A stretch of 64,000 nucleotides of DNA, taken from Dryococelus australis. Its lineage: Eukaryota > Arthropoda > Insecta > Phasmatodea > Phasmatidae. The DNA is taken from contig CM056993.1 in NCBI GenBank assembly GCA_029891345.1, forward strand, positions 106,135,300 to 106,199,299, in the 5' to 3' direction. Shown in pieces: positions 1-13,206 of the stretch. The notes under the pieces are model-generated. The model searched no databases and was not told where the DNA came from. It was given only the letters and a program-made list of their open reading frames with translations. The position numbers and the translations under genes are program-made. The stretch's first letter is position 1. Each line of letters starts with the position of its first letter.

Positions 1-1697
1 TAAAAGTAGTAGTGTAGGGGATTGTTTGTAATATACATGAACTGTTACACAACAGAACATTGTACGACAGCCACAGCACTTAAATACCATACAGAGATGT
101 CAATGAATCTCACTCTCCTTTATATTATTATAGATAACATTAATATATGCTAGGGTAATATAAAACTGTGATAATGTAACCAACTTCCCTTGCGTCAATG
201 CTGACAACCAATCATGCACTAAATAATCCTAGGTTACATTTTGAGTGTGTTGTGTGTTACTCTATTGTATTGATTAATGCTATTATTCCATACTGTAAAG
301 TCTCACTTTATAGACATAGAATTTGTTTTGTTTTATTGTAATTCAATTATTTCTCTGTACTTTCTGAACAGTTATTGTAGTCACTTAATACCATATGAGG
401 TTTATGGTACTTACGTCCATACAGTATGAAGAGATGCATTACACATATGAAGGAGAATTTATAAGTCTGAGATACCCCATGTATAAGGTAAGTTAGAGCA
501 TCATTGCGAGTTACCAAAAGTCTTCCCTTCAATACAATATTCAATGGAACGATAACATAACACTAACAATTTGAAGTAAGTAGTGAATGGTTTTATTAAT
601 AGAATGAATGAAGACATAAGGAATAAATAACATTAATATCCACATTTTAAACACTTCTTTAGGTTCAAATTATTTAGTATTTTGTTTGGCATAACTCCCT
701 TACAATATATAAGAAAATAAATATGTAATTCCAGAAATGACTTCTTGTAGAGATGAGTTGTAGAACATCATTATAGTTTTAAGACTAAATGATAAGAAAA
801 GTAATCATCCGGGCTAGCAATGAGTAAGTTAAGAGTTCTATGTTTAGGACCACTGATTAGATGTCCGAGGAAAATAATTTGACAAATTTCATGAACATTG
901 TACATTTTCATTTATTTTCAAACTATTAATGAAGATACAAATAACACACTGTTAATTTTTATGTATGCTTACGGCTTGGTGTCAGGTGTATGCAGCATCC
1001 AGGCATTGTTGGCGTTGGAATATCATAACACTAAAAAAAAATTATAATTCAGGCTCTTTTTTGGGCCTCTTCTTTGCTCGCTCATGCTCTTTTTACACAA
1101 ATGATGTAGCAGATAATTATTACAATTAATCTAATTCACCTGCGCCCTAGCAAAACGCACCTGCCCATCCTTAAAGCCGGAAGCAGAGTCCCTCTATTAA
1201 CTCCAAGACTTCCAAAAACCAAAAATTATATCCGCAAATCGTAGTTAAAATCCGTGATTGCCATGACACTTTGAAGAAAATAAAGCGTGTAAGATAAAAC
1301 CTCTTAGGCCTATCTGCAATAATAAATACAATAAACAGGAATAACTGTGATTAATATTAACTACATGGTGAAATACGACTACTTGTAATCATTATCTCTG
1401 AATTATTAACATGAATGAAACTGATTGTTATAAAAATAAAGAAAACAAATCTAAAAAATAGTAATTTTGGTTACATACGTGGAAGTTGGCCCTAATATTT
1501 GCACACCAAACTCAAGGAAAATACATAAAAAAGTAATGTACTGTAACGACATATGTGTCTATTGTACTTATTAAAAATACTTTACGTTCTTGTTTATTTC
1601 CTTATAAGAATGTATCATATTGTACTTCATTGACTAAAAAGATATAACTGAAATAAACAATTTCTACTGTAACATTTTTATGGTATGTCACACCAGC
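1..1697. other. AT-rich non-coding stretch
   Basis: No reading frame here looks coding; all frames longer than 60 codons are absent or are low-complexity. A short string, GGCCTCTTCTTTGCTCG near 1066, recurs in similar form near 7950 and 9753, so repeat fragments may be present. One copy of the octamer TAGGCCTA lies at 1305-1312. Confidence 0.6.
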
Positions 1698-2754
1698 TTG
1701 ATGCTGTATTTACATTGGCGCGACAGGCACGACGCAACGAGCACGACGCGACAGAAATCTCGGTGCGACGGAATCTGTAGTTAATTATTTATTATTTGCT
1801 TTCTTTAAGCATAGTTGGTTTTAGGTACCGCTGTAGTGTTTTCTCTCGAGGGAAATGTAATATTAATTGGCACATGTTTAGCACTTCATAAAACTGTGGT
1901 TTTAGGAAACGTGCGCAGAGTTGATTTTACGGAACGATTCTGCAAATAAATTATTTAATGTTAGTGATGAACAAGAGTGATTTTAGTGAAGTAAACTTGT
2001 AAGGATTTCATAATAATACACGTTTTCAAAGGGTTGCAAATTTTACAAACAGTGCCTGAAAATACTGCACTTTCAACACTTGTAGTGAGTAAATATTATT
2101 TGTTTATTTGCCTGTATCATGCATTTAACTAGTGTAACGTTAACTTCGGACAAAGTGTGTGTGTGTGTGTGTGTTTGTGTGTGTGTAATGCTGCATCGGT
2201 ATGAATTCGAACAGTGACGTATATATCGCGTTTTATTTTTTCACTGAAGTTCAAATTTTTGAAGTTGCAATAATTTGAATGTTATTTCTATACGAGTAAA
2301 CGCTTACACTAATCCACCAAAAGAATATGCAACTCAAAATGCCACTGCCTTCTCACGAAAGATGTTAAACTAAAGCCCCCATCCCCTCACTGTTTCATTT
2401 TTTCCCTCGAAATAAAATTAACAGAACTCATGCAAATGTAATTAAGCAAAAGTAAAACAGGTTGGAACGCCAACGTTGCTATAATATCCTACATTGATAT
2501 GGTTAGGCCCATACTATATTTCGAATTTGAAAACTATAAAACATAAACACTCATGTGGTTGGTTGTGTCTCAAGTTATTCTTAACTCCTTCTCGTAAATA
2601 CACAGATAACCTTCTGACCCATTTTTATATTTTCAGCCACGAGTGGTCAAAATAGTGTTTTTGATGTCGCGTCGCTTCGCAGTGTTTTCATTACAACTAC
2701 AATTTACAGTGACGTCACACCTGTCGCGTTGCGCCAGTGTAAATCCAGCATGAC
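1698..2754. mobile_element. Non-autonomous TIR DNA element, ~1.06 kb
   Basis: The two ends are inverted copies. The left end reads ATGCTGTATTTACATTGGCG and the right end, read on the minus strand, ATGCTGGATTTACACTGGCG, both running into GACGCGAC-rich subterminal sequence (1718-1760 and 2660-2735). The interior is AT-rich with no open frame, so any copy that moved did so with a borrowed transposase. Flanks share CAGCT imperfectly, so the target duplication is uncertain. The superfamily is not resolved; the short CG-rich subterminal motifs would fit a PIF/Harbinger- or hAT-type element, but that is a guess. Confidence 0.65.
2155..2186. repeat. (GT)n microsatellite
   Basis: A run of GT dinucleotides with a single interruption (TTTG), inside the interior of the inverted-repeat element at 1.7-2.75 kb. 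Confidence 0.95.
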
Positions 2755-5648
2755 ACAGCTAATTTTACTATAATAGTATTTGCAATGTTATATGCAACCA
2801 AGTGAAAATATTGTCACTTATGAATTGTAAAATAAAAGTGCAGAAAAACACTTGCTGGAAATTCATAACCATCTCACTATAAATTCAAATAAAATAATAT
2901 AAGACAATACAGTTAGCATAGAGCAGCCCATATAGGTACTCTTCGTCTCAATTATGTACCATAATCAACTACCCACATAAATAATATGGCAGTCTTAAAA
3001 AATATATTGAAATATAACTTTCAGGAACTGTTTGCGTAACAATAAAATTAGGAAGCAGAACAGCAGCAGGGTATATATGTAACTTGATTGGTTTAGTGTA
3101 TTTAAAGAGTGTGTATTCATCTGTGTTATATTCTAGATATATTACACAAATATGTTGAGTTTAGGAAAAGGTAGAAAGATTTTGTGAATGTGTGTGTAAA
3201 CGTACTAAATACGTAGTAAATTACGCATGTGTATTTTGGCTTTAAGAAGCACTAATGTTGCATTGAATTAGGGTTAAGAAGGTTACACATGCTTGTTTTT
3301 GTAATTTTTTCTATTTATTGGATTATTTTGCTGAAAACTATTGTATTTTGTTTTGGTGTATGGTTTGATTTATTGTTAACTATGTTATGTCTGCATAGTG
3401 TAGTGTATTGATCTGTTCCATGTCCCTTGTGCTGTGATGGCTTATACAGGATGTACAGTGTCACGGATCGACTGGACATGGAACCATAAGGTTATAATTA
3501 TTACATGCATTTGAGCTACACATATGTTTTGGACAGTAATATTTAATTAATGTCACATATTATTTGAATGTTAATATAATTCTTTTCACATGTGTATCAT
3601 ATCTAATGTTAACATTTAATTTCCTTAATTTTTCGAAATATGTGAACCACCAGTCCACTACTATATGATCATTTTCACACGTTGTTCTGAGTTCTACATA
3701 TGGTTATGTCACTATTTTTATTATTCCATTAATATGTTTGATTTAATTTTCAGTAATTGTTTCATAATTTTTCAAGCTAAATTATTTATTTGTTTTGGGA
3801 TTTAAAGACATAATATTTTAGGCCTTAATTTTATTAAGTGAAGGTAAAGCCGGAAGCGAGCCGTGATTAGATGTTGGTTGGTCGGAAGCCGGAAGAAAGT
3901 ACTTCTGGGAAAGACATTGAACATGTAAGGCGTCTAAATTTTCGTTGGAATTTTACTTTTGAAATTTCAACGCCATCATAAATTTATTTTAGAAATTATG
4001 CACCTGGAAGTTAAGTTTTTGGTAGTCACCACAGCAATATTGAAGAAGAGGCTGTAGGCTAAGTCATAGATAATTATTTTGAGTGTTAAATTGACGAGGC
4101 GAAAAGGACGCCGAGACTATGACGCCGGCGTCATGCAACAAGATAGCGCCAGAGGACCTTAGGTGATGCCAAGGCAATTTAACGTATGGCAAGCTTAAGT
4201 ACATGAACTGTTTTTTAAGTATTGAACTTCAAGGAACCTGAACTTATTTTATTAAAATTACTATTTTAATTTTGCAACGATTTGACTGAGTTCCATGAGT
4301 ATGTTAAACCAGTAGTCCCGAACTTTCACATATGATATAGTATAGCCGGAGCAATATGGAATGAGGAATTAAAGACTTATTTTGAACTTTCAATATAAAT
4401 CCAGAGTAATTTTATTTGGTGACGTATCAGATTTGAGATAATTAGTGATGAACTGATTTGTAACATTTAATAAATTATCAGTGAGTGTGATCCAAGAAAT
4501 TTAAGCATTCAAGTAAGAGATTACCAAACTTTCTGGAAATTTAAATACAGAGGAGGCTACTTCCGGTGGAAACTGATTAATATTTTGAACTGAAATCTCA
4601 AGTAAAAGATTTATTAATTTTTTTGTATAGCAGCTCTAAAGTTTCGCAGTATTTTTCAATCTTTTATTTTAATTTTGCATTCTGATTTATTTCTATTATT
4701 ACTTGGATGGTGGTATGTCATTTATGTTAATTATCATACAGTATAATTTCATTTTTGAGTAAAAATATGTCTCTCACATACACATATTTAGTTTTGTATC
4801 TTGTTAAATTATTCACATGTTTGGGTCTGAGTTTATTTATGTCTTTTTTTTTTTCATTAATAAATTAATTATCAAGGTTGCACATGTTTGATTTAAATGA
4901 ATTACTGTGAAGGTTGGAATGTGTTTTCTATTGCACGAGGTTTACAGCATCGCCGGAGAGCTTCTGGTTCCAGTGTGGTAAGACCAAGGTCACATCACGA
5001 ATAATAAGGAGCCCAAAAATCTATTAAATCATTATAATTATTCTTTCTCTCAACTCACGCCAAATAGATTTACACCCACACTATTACAGACACTGTTTCA
5101 ACAGAATAATAAAGTATGTGCTGTGTCACAGCTTGCACCCTTGTTTACCAACTTTTTTTACCTATATTTTACATTGTTTAGTTCATTTTCATGTGTTTAT
5201 GTACTCTGTGTGTTTATTTGCCAAGGTCCAGTGTTTAGTTACCATTTTCAACACATATATTTGGGTTGAACACCTTTTAAGCTTGTTTATTTGTATTTTT
5301 AATGTGTTTTCATGTGTTGGAGTAACTTTGCTTACATTTTGTAAACTGTTTATTTTCGCAATAATTCTTACATTTTTTTGCCAATGTTTATGGTTTTTAT
5401 AAGTTTAGGAGGGAATTTGATGTCTGTTCCCTTTTTCTCGATGTTCACGCAATTTTTTGAAATTTTATAATTTAGAATAGTCGTTGTCTTGCAAAGTGGC
5501 AGTAATTTTAAGTCATATTTTAATGCAGTTATGTTTGAATTGTTTAATTCCCATGTAGAAATGGTGCACTATATTTTAAAATAGTGTTTTTCTGTGTTAA
5601 AAATGTATTTTAATGAGTTTGAAGGGGCAATGGCATGCCACAGATAGA
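2755..5648. other. AT-rich non-coding stretch
   Basis: Nothing recognisable as a gene. The open frame at 5118-5402 is Phe/Leu/Cys-rich, starts on GTG, and is what T-rich DNA gives by chance. The only structured site is a perfect 16-bp palindrome at 4119-4134. Confidence 0.6.
4119..4134. repeat. Perfect 16-bp palindrome
   Basis: ATGACGCCGGCGTCAT reads identically on both strands. It contains two facing TGACG half-sites of the kind bound by bZIP (CREB/ATF) proteins, but with a wider spacing than the usual TGACGTCA; binding is inference only. Confidence 0.5.
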
Positions 5649-8292
5649 TAGGCTAGCACCAAGGAGTAGTTTTTTTTTTTGTTGTTTTCTCCTTGTGACA
5701 TTAGGGTAGAACAGCTGTTTTTGACAGCTCCAGACAGTGTCGTACTCCCAGTATTGCAATCTCAGCCAGTTTCGTACAGGAAACTGGTTGTAATTGGATA
5801 CGGGAGTATTGCGCCAAAATCCAGGTAGATAGTTGCTGGTTAAGGCCAGTGACTTTCTTATTGGACTATGCTCAGCATCTACATGAGTGAGCTCTCCACG
5901 TCCGAAAATGTTTAAGTGCCAGTGCAGTATAAAAGTGTTAAAAATAATGTCGCCAGTAGTGAGCACAAGTGTATACAGTCACAAGGCAGGTGAATATGAG
6001 GTCCATAATGTGTGTATTTTGGAGAGATTCGCTAATCATGAGAGCCATTTTCTATCGTCAATACAGAGTGTTTAAGCCTATGAGTGGTAACCCAGGTATA
6101 TGTTATGTTACACTGTAAAGTGTGGGACTGTGAACTGACCATTTCACTTAAGTGAAACAGCATTTTGTTAAATGTTCATCTGTACCAGCAAAACTAACAG
6201 ACAGCAGCTAGGTAGGTAGTGCTGCTCACAGTGCACCCTGAGTTGAGCTAGAGTTTGTTTTCTTTTGCTCTCAGATAGAACTAGTGCCCAACATAACTAT
6301 TTCATTGACTTTTGTGAATGAAGATTTTCTTATTTTTGCAAGAACTTTTGTAAGTATGACAAGTATCAATTCCAGTTGCTCAGTACGCCATGAACGCAAT
6401 GCCACTTTGCAATACATTTTTGGGAACAGTATTTAATTTGTGTGCATTAATAACCCAGTATATTTTAAGGATATAATTAAACAGATTTAATGAGAGGTGC
6501 TAGTATTCCTTTTAGTAAATCAGTTAATTCCTGTTAGACAACCCAAGAACTTGTATCGTGTTACGGTTTTACTGTTCAAACAATTTCTGCTATTTTTCAT
6601 GCTGAGTTCACAAGTAAGATTACTTTCTTTGAATGTGTGAAAGGTTGTGGAATTCTCCAGGTAACGGTAAGAATCAGTTTACTGCAATCAGTATGATCAA
6701 AGTTCTTATTGAGTGCAAACACAGTGTACTGACACTACCACATGAAATCTTTATCTTCTTGGTTGGTTAGTTTATTTAGTATTTTGTTTGTAAACACCCT
6801 CTGCAACCAAGTTGTGATAACCACTAAAAGAATTATTATTTGTATACAACTGGTATTTACCTACCGTGTGTACATGTAACATAAAATACAACTGTGTAGG
6901 TAGTGAAAGAAAATATAATAAAACAAATGTAGAAGCATATAGACATAGGTGTGATTGTGAGAAAAGATTTACCTTGTGGGTATGAAGTACTGTCTCCACT
7001 CTATAAACAAAACAACACAGGTAGCACTTGTATTACTGGGCTTCAGCCCAGCAGGACAGCAGAATATAAGTGAACTGGGTCATTGCATTAAATATGTACT
7101 CAGTTTTGTGCGATACTCTCAAGTGGAGAGTAGGTATATGCAATACACTTGACCCACATAAACATTTGTGTATCAGACAAGCTAAATAAAATTCTTTCAA
7201 TACTAATGAAATAACAAGACAAAACATTCATCACTCCTGGGATGATGCAATGCCAGAAATAAAAAAATGTATATATTAAAATGTCCTTCACTGTTTAATG
7301 AAAGAAAAATTAACCATGGTGCAAAACAAAATTATTCAGACTAGCTCAAATAAAATACACTGTCAACTTTTGATCTTACAAAATGGGCTTATATTTAGTT
7401 GCATCAGTGAGTATGTGCTTAAAACTGAACATAACTGTGTTCTTCAAATATAATGTTAAAATTCAGTCAAATTATCTTTCCTCACAAAATATTAAAATCA
7501 AAGAAATTTGGTTTGAAAATTGTGTTGTTAGCAAAGTCCGAATACATGGCACAATTATGACACTGTTGAGAAAACGTTCTGAAGTAGAAATAAACACTTG
7601 TTTCTACACTTACGGGGGTAGTATCCACTCCATCTTCGAAGAAAAATAAGTGGGATTTCGAAATAACTGTTAAAATGTTCCCTATGTTATGACTAGCTTG
7701 GTTTTTAAATATTGACTTCGAAAATTAAGTTAATGAGGAAAATACGTAAATCCAAGATTGCAAGGATACTTCCCCCTTAAAGTCTGTTATACCACACTAA
7801 TCAATATAAAGGAAATATTTATTTCAGTTAATCAATTTCAAATTGTGTCTAGGTATACCAAGCTAGACCGTTGTTGCGTACTACCTTACACTGGACAATT
7901 AGGCCTAACACCTAAACTCTGGAAAATCAAATTAACTATCCTATATTTGGGCCTCTTCTTGCTTGCCCTTCAATATTCATATTGCGCCAAAAATATTACA
8001 CCACACCGTCGTACATTTACCATACTTAGGCACACAAAAATCATCATTATCACAAGAGCTCATTCAGTAGTTGTTGTTCCGTAGAAGCCTAGTCCAAGAA
8101 GAATGTTGTCGATTGAAACCGACAACCTCCCAGTGATTGGATACTCCTGTATCCAATCACTGTCCATTCTCATTCAAAAATGTGCTGAGATTGTAATAGC
8201 GGGAGTACGGCAACATTCAGAACTGTCAAAGTCAGCTGTGCAGGCCTGACGTCTCAAGGAGAAAAAAACCCTACCTTCTCGGCGCCAGCCTA
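5649..8292. mobile_element. ~2.6 kb structure with long inverted arms
   Basis: The left arm (about 5649-5810) and right arm (about 8105-8292) are diverged inverted copies: TAGGCTAGCACC against TAGGCTGGCGCC at the tips, then a T-run followed by CTCCTTG, then GTCGTACTCCCAGTATTGCAA against CCGTACTCCCGCTATTACAA, then GATTGGATACGGGAGTAT against GATTGGATACAGGAGTAT. The interior has only short AT-biased frames. This could be a non-autonomous DNA element with long terminal inverted repeats, or two inverted copies of one shorter repeat. No target duplication was found. Confidence 0.6.
8131..8162. repeat. Perfect 14-bp-stem hairpin
   Basis: CAGTGATTGGATAC, a TCCT loop, then the exact reverse complement. 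It lies inside the right arm of the 2.6 kb inverted-arm structure; a smaller stem (TTGTCG...CGACAA) sits just before it at 8105-8124. The left arm keeps only part of this stem. Confidence 0.8.
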
Positions 8293-11071
8293 CACTACAG
8301 TAGCGCTTGCTGAACATACAAATCATAGCAAAACTGAATAAAACATATTAAAAACAGATTATAGTATTAATTTCAGTATTTAAAAAACAGACAAGAATAT
8401 TTACAACCTCAATTTCATAAAATAAATACTTATTACAATCGCCGCAACTTTTCAAGACCAGTATCATTCGTACATTAAAAAAAAAATGCGGTAACAACAG
8501 AACATACATAGATGAATATCAAATTCCCTCCAAATCGTATCATTTACAAACTTCATAAAAAAACATAAACATTGGGTACGAAACTTCGTTATTTTCAAAG
8601 ACTCTAAACTGAAAATATTGTGCTCTACTGTCCGACTACACTACAACAACTTATATGTTCAATTAGTCTCTGATATCTTAATTTCAATTCATTAGTATTA
8701 TATATTATGTAAATGAGTCAGATAATAAAGAACGGGGGAAGCAATTACTGTATACGTACGGCGGCGCCCTCATGAATGGATGGAGGGGAAGGTAGGGGAA
8801 ATGGCGCATGCGCAGGTGACACGGACGCCACTCGCGTCATTCGAACAAACTTAAAATTATACTTGAAGGTGATATTCATTCAGAAAACTCAGCTTAGCCT
8901 AGGGATCGAAGACTGGCTAGACATTGGATACAATTAACACTTAAAAAAAAAAAAAAAAACATTGTGCTTACCGGAATATTAGGACATGTATATTTGAGCA
9001 AGCTTCTCACTGAAACTGATCCAAACACCATTTCCCCGTTTGCTTTATATAGAGCATTTCACACTTTCATTTGGAAATTTGTGTCTCAAATACATAAAGC
9101 GCTTCTCTATCCACGTACAAGCAAGACTACCAGGAAATAAATTCAATGTTTCAATAGAATTCTTAAGTTTTATTCAAGGTAGGTGAATGTAGAGACAAGA
9201 CAAAATTCGTTAGAATAAAATGCACGAATAAAATTATAGAATCCCTTCACTCAGATTAAAATTAATAAAAAATATATTAAAATATTATTTATCTGTGAAA
9301 ATCAATTTATAATAAACGTATCGGTGTTACTGCAAGGTTTGTAATTTGTGAATGTATTCCCGCTAAACCAGGCAGGTACTACTACACATCACCTTAGTGT
9401 ACAAATTCATATGTGGCATTTTAATCTGGCTCAGCTTAACACTGTCCCAGACCAATATAGTGTCCAGTTACTTTACTCGGCGATATTTCAGGGGTAGGAT
9501 TGCACAAAAATACGTGACTCTATCCTTTTACCACTGGGATTAAATGTTTGTTTAAAAATAAAACCTTAGCTCGTTGCGATACTGCCAATTAAATTAACTG
9601 CTCAGTTCATTTAGAGTAATATTTTATCTGGTTCGGCAAATAACTAAACTGGAAGTTACCCAATTAACAGATGCGTCGGCCACCGGGTCCCGCAGCACAC
9701 AACGTGTGCGTCGGTCAACAGTTAGTTTTCACTCAAACCATAATTAAGGTCCAGGCCTCTTCTTATCTCGCCTGAAAAGTGTCCTACTACTAAGAACAGA
9801 ATCTGCCAAGTAAAAATCACCTTTTTTTTTTCAGCCGGCGCACATAATTTTTCGTGTGGATTACTGCGGCTACTTTTGAATGAATGTTGACTCTTTCAAT
9901 GATGGCGGCAGAGAGAGCGAATAAAAGTATATTATTTGGTGTGTAAGGTAAACAAGCTATGCTAGGATCAGGACTGCAAAATTAAGTGTTTATAAGTTTC
10001 AAAACAGAAACGTAAATAATAAAAAATATATAAAAAACATTCGTTAAACACAAATATGACACTTTATAAATTGTAAACAAACCTAAAATCTGTCATTCTA
10101 TCACATTATGTTAAAAATGTAAACAAACCATTTAGGCCTATCAAAATATGGGTAATATTGACTTCAAATAAATTTAGGCACATTCCAAATACAAATATAT
10201 GTGTTAAAATACACAAATACATGGGTACATATGCAGACTTACAAAAATATATGCTTTATTACATACGTAAAAAAATGTAAACAAACAAGAAAAGAAAAAT
10301 ATTGTACACAAATAACTATTGATGGAAGGCACAACTGTGAGTCAGCACACACACCATACACTTGAGCTGCAAAAGCGTGAGTCAATGGGTATAAGCACAG
10401 AGTATGTACCAACTGGTAGGTGGAAGTTATCATAACCAGTCTGCAGTGCACAGCATTCTTATGAGGGGTATTGTGTTATCAAACTGTCACAGTGGCTCTG
10501 CCTATTTTCAGACACCAAACTTATCAAATATCAAAGTGTTTGTTTACCACAGTGCAGAACAAGGAACATAGCAGTACCAGTGTCTACATTGATGTTTACA
10601 AACCCACCCACGCAATATAACACTATTACAAAAAATAATTTGCAAACAAACTTTGTTTTTCCAAGTGTGTATGTGTGTGTATTGTACAATACAGCTAGCC
10701 ACTGTCTACACAATCACTGAAGTTTCCTACAGTAAATTTGTTTACATTTTTACACACTAACATAAACCAAGACTGAACAACTGCAAGTAAAATAAATATA
10801 TGTGTAGAATTCAAACTACTTGCTAATTTGCTGTCATGCACATTTAATAGCTCAAAAATAAGCACGAAAGCACTTACCTTATATTGGTGTATTCATTCTG
10901 TGCCAGTTTCCACATCACCTTAGAGATCTACCACTTGTGGTAAACATCTGGAGGTACGGCAGGCAACGCGTTACTCAACATTTTACATGGCGAGTTCCCC
11001 AGGAGGCCTATTACCATGTCACAAGATAAGCAAACAATGCTGAATCATAAAAACAACTCTACAAATTGTTT
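8293..11071. other. AT-rich non-coding stretch
   Basis: No gene recognised. It holds an A-run at 8943-8959, a T-run near 9823, and short open frames biased to AT. A GC-richer patch at 8760-8840 (GGCGGCGCCC, GGCGCATGCGC) is not coding in any frame I can follow. Confidence 0.55.
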
Positions 11072-11783
11072 TTACAATACAGCATCATTTACTTCTGTGG
11101 GAAGCTTCTTGCGCAACTCATGCAGTTCCTCAGCATGTCGCATCTGCTGCGCATGAAACTCGGCCCTACGTTCTTTTGCTCGCAGTTCGCATCGAACTGC
11201 TTGTTCCTCACGTTGCACTGCCCGAGCTGCCTCTGCTTTTTCATTGGCAAGGCGCTGCTCCTCAGCCTCTACCACTGCCTTGCTTGCCCTCATTCGGAGC
11301 CTGTGTTCAGCCTGTTGCATTGCCAGGACTTTTCGTGCACGCCTACCTGAACGCTCAAGGTTTGAAACCCTACATTCCAACTGCACATCTATGGTTGGTT
11401 TACGTCTAGAACTTTGCCTAGCACGCAGACCAGATACAGGTGTTGGTGGAATAACACTCCGAGATGCTTCTTCTGGTGCACTCACTACCAGCGTTTGGCC
11501 AGAAGTAAATTCATCACAAGAGGCATTATATATGCAGCCTTCCTAGCTAAACTGTAGCATAACAGTTTCAACACAAGCATCACCTTGTTTACAGACTGCT
11601 ATGTCACAGTCTACCGCATCATCCACACAATGCAACACACCGCCCAAAGCTGTTTCCAGCTCAGGATCTTTCACTAAAGGTCCTCCCCACAGTGGCCATT
11701 CGCTGTCTTGAGGCAAGAGCAAGGGCTTTCTTCCGCTTTGTTTTCTTGTTGTCCCAGCAGTTCTTCAACTGGGCAGTGGTACA
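11072..11783 (-). pseudogene. MSANTD3-like Myb/SANT DNA-binding protein, exon 2 (broken)
   Basis: Second exon of a minus-strand Myb/SANT-like gene. It starts after a strong acceptor (TTGTTACACTTTGCAG) and opens with the end of the SANT-like domain, TTAQLKNCWDNKKTKRKK, the hallmark helix of this family (KCWDN/LKxxxKK). The last 137 codons encode an Arg/Glu/Ala-rich coiled coil (from about NLERSGRRARKVLAMQQAEH to the stop), as in family members. Two lesions break it: a one-base frameshift near 11683-11689 and an in-frame TAG at 11543-11545. Such genes occur as host genes and as accessory ORFs of PIF/Harbinger transposons; multi-copy transposon origin is my preferred reading. A nuclear DNA-binding role is known for the family. 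Confidence 0.8.
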
Positions 11784-13206
11784 CTGCAAAGTGTAACAAA
11801 TAGTACATTACTCATTACTTGAAAACAATTATTACATACAAGACGGAAATGCGCTAAATCATGTTTATAGCGAGTTTTATAAAGTACACGTTCTTCTTTC
11901 TGTGTGTGTGTGCCATTTTCTGTGTTAAATCAACTGTAGCCCCCCAGCTTTAGCAAACATATGGTGGTAATTATGACGAATAGCTACTTTTCCAATAAAT
12001 GGGACAATAAAACCTGCATATGTTATATATGGTTATTACTAATTACACTTAATAGAAATGTTAGTGGGGCTTCATGTAATTTGCAGTATGTATGGTGTTT
12101 ATGTAGTACAACATGTAAAATGCATGTCAAATGTATTTATATGAGGTCGCTAAATTGTATTATATGCGACAAATCTTTTGAAACCAATCCTTATTTTATA
12201 CGTCATTCACAGGATATATTTATGCAGAGCAGCTAAGATTATACATGTAAAAAAAAAACAGAAAATGGTGTCAGAACATCGTGTAATTCTGTTGAATTAC
12301 TTAAGGCTTACTTTTTCTATCTTCACGACAGGATTGTACTACATAGCGTATTAGGATTATATATATATATATAGTAGATCATACAAAAAGATGTTCACAG
12401 ATAGTAACATAAAGTCAAGTTAATCAACAGTTTACGTGTATTGCCATGATACATTACAATACATTCAGTGATCACTGATGCCCATAGGCAGGAAATAAAT
12501 GTGCATTGAAATTGGTTAACGTCACAGTAGTATTACAAGAAATTGACACCATTTCAGAGTACCATGAATTTGACTGTGTACAGGTTTGTGATGTACTAGT
12601 GCTGTTACACGTGTTTTATTGCAGTTCATTCTGTGACTTTGGTCTTTTTGCATTTAACATGTATACATATGAAAATAATATTATGATAACGTACATATTT
12701 TACACATGTTTTACTCCACAATTTCTCGGATCTTCATAGCCCTCCCCATTATCGTATTTGTAGTTTGTAGTGATATGTTGATGCCCCTAGTAAATTCATG
12801 TTCTGTGTAATTAGTAGAGTGGAATTGTACCACTTTCCGTGATTTTTTTTTGTTTACGGAAAATTCGCTATCCTTTACAATTACCCATATGATAAGTATG
12901 TGATCAATTGGATAGTACACAATTAATAATAATAATGTACATTGTAATGTACAATATACATTATAAAATTTGACATACATCAAAGGTTTCTTACATGATG
13001 TAAACAGGCTTCAGTCTTTCAAGTGTGCTTAATTGTATACATACAACCGCATACTTATTTAGGATCATACAATTACCGTAACATGAAACGTTTCCCTAAC
13101 ACACGTAAGTACAAGCAATGCACTGTTTACCGTTGTCTGTAATAGTTTTCATTTGTATTACAGATTGCGTATCAAACAAATCAACTCACATGCAATACTT
13201 CCATAC
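11784..13206 (-). other. Intron of the Myb/SANT-like gene
   Basis: On the minus strand it begins AAA|GTATGG (donor at 13206-13205) and ends ...CTTTGCAG (acceptor at 11785-11784). It is phase 0 and 1,423 bp. Keeping a spliceable intron argues against a retroposed copy. The plus strand contains a chance-looking 91-codon frame with one zinc-finger-like motif (see findings) and a (TA)n run near 12357-12373. Confidence 0.7.

Noticed and set aside
5118-5402. 94-codon Phe/Leu/Cys-rich frame resembling a membrane protein
   Set aside because: T-rich DNA yields hydrophobic codons by chance; no ATG start is needed to explain it and no repeat of the pattern elsewhere.
11066-11546. Plus-strand frames of 77-100 codons
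   Set aside because: They lie antisense to the Myb/SANT-like exon 2, whose coiled-coil codons create them.
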